From Chara braunii (Eukaryota; Streptophyta; Charophyceae; Charales; Characeae), in assembly GCA_003427395.1 (NCBI GenBank), contig BFEA01000129.1, forward strand, positions 2,849,999-2,880,098: a stretch of DNA of 30,100 bases. The letters are read 5' to 3'. The position numbers were made by a program, and so were the translations under genes. A model generated the notes under the pieces. It saw only the letters and a list, made by a program, of their open reading frames with translations. It had not been told where the DNA came from and ran no database searches. Numbering within the stretch: the stretch's first letter is position 1; each line of letters begins with the position of its first letter. Positions 28,378 to 30,100 of this stretch are shown here, piece after piece.

Positions 28378-30063
28378 ATGGACAGGCGGCATTCGTCGCA
28401 GGAGCAGATTTTCAACAGCAGTATGGCGAGACAGAGCATCGAAACTGGTCGGAGGGTGTGCGGGGTTTACAGCCTGCCCCTCCACCAGCACACCTGTCCA
28501 TGTTCAGCCAGGATGTGGACAGGTACGAAGTTTCCCCTTCGTTTCCTCCCCAAGTTGGGCCGCTGCCACAGTGGCGAAACAATCCACCAGGCCTACCTGA
28601 AATGCGTTGTGCGAGCCAGCAGCCTTTCCAGCAGTCGGCGATGGCCGCTGCTTACGGCGGACAGCGGATGCTGGAGTTCCCTCAACCCCACGCAACGTCC
28701 ACTCATTTCAGCGATTTCGCTGCTAGATCGGTGCCTCCTGGGGATTCACAGCAACGTTGTTGGAGGAAGACGGCGACGTGGAGTGCAGCGTCGACGGGAG
28801 CGGGGTGGCGTTTGGGGTAGCCGCTGATCGGCGAGCAGATCATGAGCGGGAGTACGACGACGCGGGGTGGGTGGGGGCGGGTGATGCAAGTCAGGAACAT
28901 TGCGGCGGAGGACACGTGGCAGATGGTGACACTCACAATCCTCCTTGAGCAGCGGCCGAGAGCAGTGGCCATGCAACGCCCACGCACGGCAGCGGCCAAA
29001 TGCTGGCGATGTGCCTGCCACAGCGGTGCTCCAACAACCATCTCCATTTCCCCTCGCCATGGGAGCTGAGGCAGGCACAGGGCTGACTGGGCGCAAATGT
29101 GGGCGTCCTCCTGGCGCAACGTCCACGTCAGCACAGGTCGGAGGCTGCGCAGACGAAAGCACTACGATGAAGGGCACAAATCCAGGAGGCATTCGTGGCA
29201 GGGCCGGTGCGCAACCTCTTCCAGCGCAAAAAAAAATTCAATGGTCACTAGAAGAGTGCTTGGCTCTTGCTAGGATCCAGCATGAAGACGGCGCTCTTAT
29301 GGCGGATGCGTCTAGTGTGCACAAGTTGAAGAAGCATGGGGAAAGACGGCAGTGGATCGCCCGTTAATTGAGGGATGAAGGGTGGAATCGATCTGCGGAA
29401 GACTGTCGGAAAAAGTGGCTCGCGTTTTGGCAGAAGTTGAAGTTGCTCGCAGACAGGGTCCGTCGGTCCGGGAAGTTGGGATACTTCGACATGACAGTAG
29501 AAGAGAGGGAGGCGGAGGGGCTGTACGCCAACTTTGATCGGAGATAGACTGGATTCTACAAAAGCCGTCGGGGACCTGTGACAACATGCTGAACTCGGAC
29601 TTTCTCAACGCCAAGGACGGGGACAGTTCGGCGAGAGGGTCGAGTGACAGTGGTGGTTTGGACCGGGAGCGGTCTGCTGGCAACGCCAGCGCCGGTAAGA
29701 CAAAACGCACGTCCACTGGGAGGGTGAACGACGGGGATGGGCCCGCGTCCATGTCGGGGATGAGTGTTGCACGTGCAGATTTAACGCGGGTGTACGTGGA
29801 CGGGCTACACAGGGTGGCAGCGACGATAGCTGAAGCACAGACAGGCTATGAATCCCCCTCGGCGGCGGCCAAGCGCGGGGAAATCCGCGGACGCGGCCAG
29901 TCCGCCGACCCCGCGGCCGCATCCGCGCGACTTCGCGGACGCGTGGCGCCCAGTGGCGAGGGGGGTTGGGGATTCGAGAAGCGCCATGGGGCGGCGCAAC
30001 CCCAGCCCCGCCACCCACCACGCGCGCACAGACACACACACACACACTCTTACCTGTTCTTTG

Positions 30064-30100
<37 letters not shown>
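28378..30100 (+). pseudogene. Trihelix / Myb-SANT-like DNA-binding protein gene, frame-broken
   Basis: Coding-like pieces run in order from ATG 28378 (MDRRHSSQEQIFNSSMARQ), through a Pro/Gln-rich part (28458-28750) and an acidic part (28757-28948), to WSLEECLALARIQ (Trp at 29242), QWIAR (29353), GWNRSAEDCRKKWLAFW (Trps at 29383, 29416, 29428). The Trp spacing and helices fit a Myb/SANT-like (trihelix) DNA-binding domain, found in plant transcription factors and in Harbinger-type transposon proteins. TAA at 29365 interrupts the domain, and another stop lies near 29545. A further frame from about 29586 (MLNSDFLNAKDGDSSARGSS) stays open to the window end. Introns may explain some shifts, but the TAA inside the domain suggests a pseudogene. 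Confidence 0.55.
30066..30100. repeat. (CT)n then (TATC)n microsatellite at window end
   Basis: A CT run from about 30066, changing to TATC repeats at the last 14 bases. A short CA run precedes it at about 30032-30046. Confidence 0.93.

Noticed and set aside
29605-30045. Minus-strand Arg/Pro-rich ORFs at the right end
   Set aside because: GC-rich shadow of the plus-strand frame that continues the trihelix-like gene; starts inside a CA microsatellite.
1-30100. tRNA, rRNA or CRISPR loci
   Set aside because: No T-arm/anticodon pattern, rRNA core sequence or regularly spaced repeat-spacer array was seen; all repeats found are tandem, dispersed or inverted types typical of plant nuclear DNA.

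Overview
The window is nuclear DNA of a green plant (streptophyte). The evidence is an RLK/Pelle-type transmembrane receptor kinase, a Ty3/gypsy-style retroelement whose primer-binding site matches initiator Met-tRNA, genes cut by introns, many (GA)n/(CT)n/(CA)n microsatellites, and a 330-base assembly gap. The overall style (repeat-rich intergenic DNA, receptor kinase with a propeller-like ectodomain, a trihelix/Myb-SANT-like gene) reminds me of a charophyte such as Chara. That naming is inference and was not checked against any database. Nothing looks bacterial or viral: no operons, no CRISPR, and I found no tRNA or rRNA.

Layout. 0-1 kb: microsatellite, a broken small ORF, and a 225-bp tandem repeat. 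1-4 kb: degenerate minus-strand coding sequence and dispersed repeats. 4.1-8.6 kb: the main gene, a receptor-like kinase (5949-8593), with a 5' flank that carries a MITE-like insertion and four separate tandem duplications. 8.6-13 kb: microsatellites, a G-rich tract next to a perfect 23-bp inverted repeat, the N gap, and a MITE-like remnant. 13.99-14.52 kb: the last two exons of an unrecognised minus-strand gene with good splice sites. 15.2-22.0 kb: one LTR retrotransposon, with 5' TGTGACG, 3' CGTCACA and GTAT flanks. It has gag and protease but no reverse transcriptase or integrase. 22-25 kb: an inverted LTR fragment, then a second, truncated copy of the receptor-kinase 5' region (segmental duplication). 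25.5-26.9 kb: a cluster of short terminal-inverted-repeat elements with 3-bp target duplications. 27-30.1 kb: promoter-like sequence, small hypothetical ORFs, a possible transmembrane exon, and a frame-broken trihelix/Myb-SANT-like gene that runs off the window.

The only gene that looks nearly intact is the receptor kinase, and even it needs an intron or frameshift to join its ectodomain to the rest. The rest is mainly the record of repeat activity. A 518-bp MITE-like element sits in the 5' flank of the intact receptor-kinase copy but is missing from the truncated paralogue 19 kb away, so the two copies date the insertion relative to the duplication. Two MITE-like families (termini GGGYCT..CTCCACTACTCT and GGGCATACTCACAC) can be defined from this window alone.
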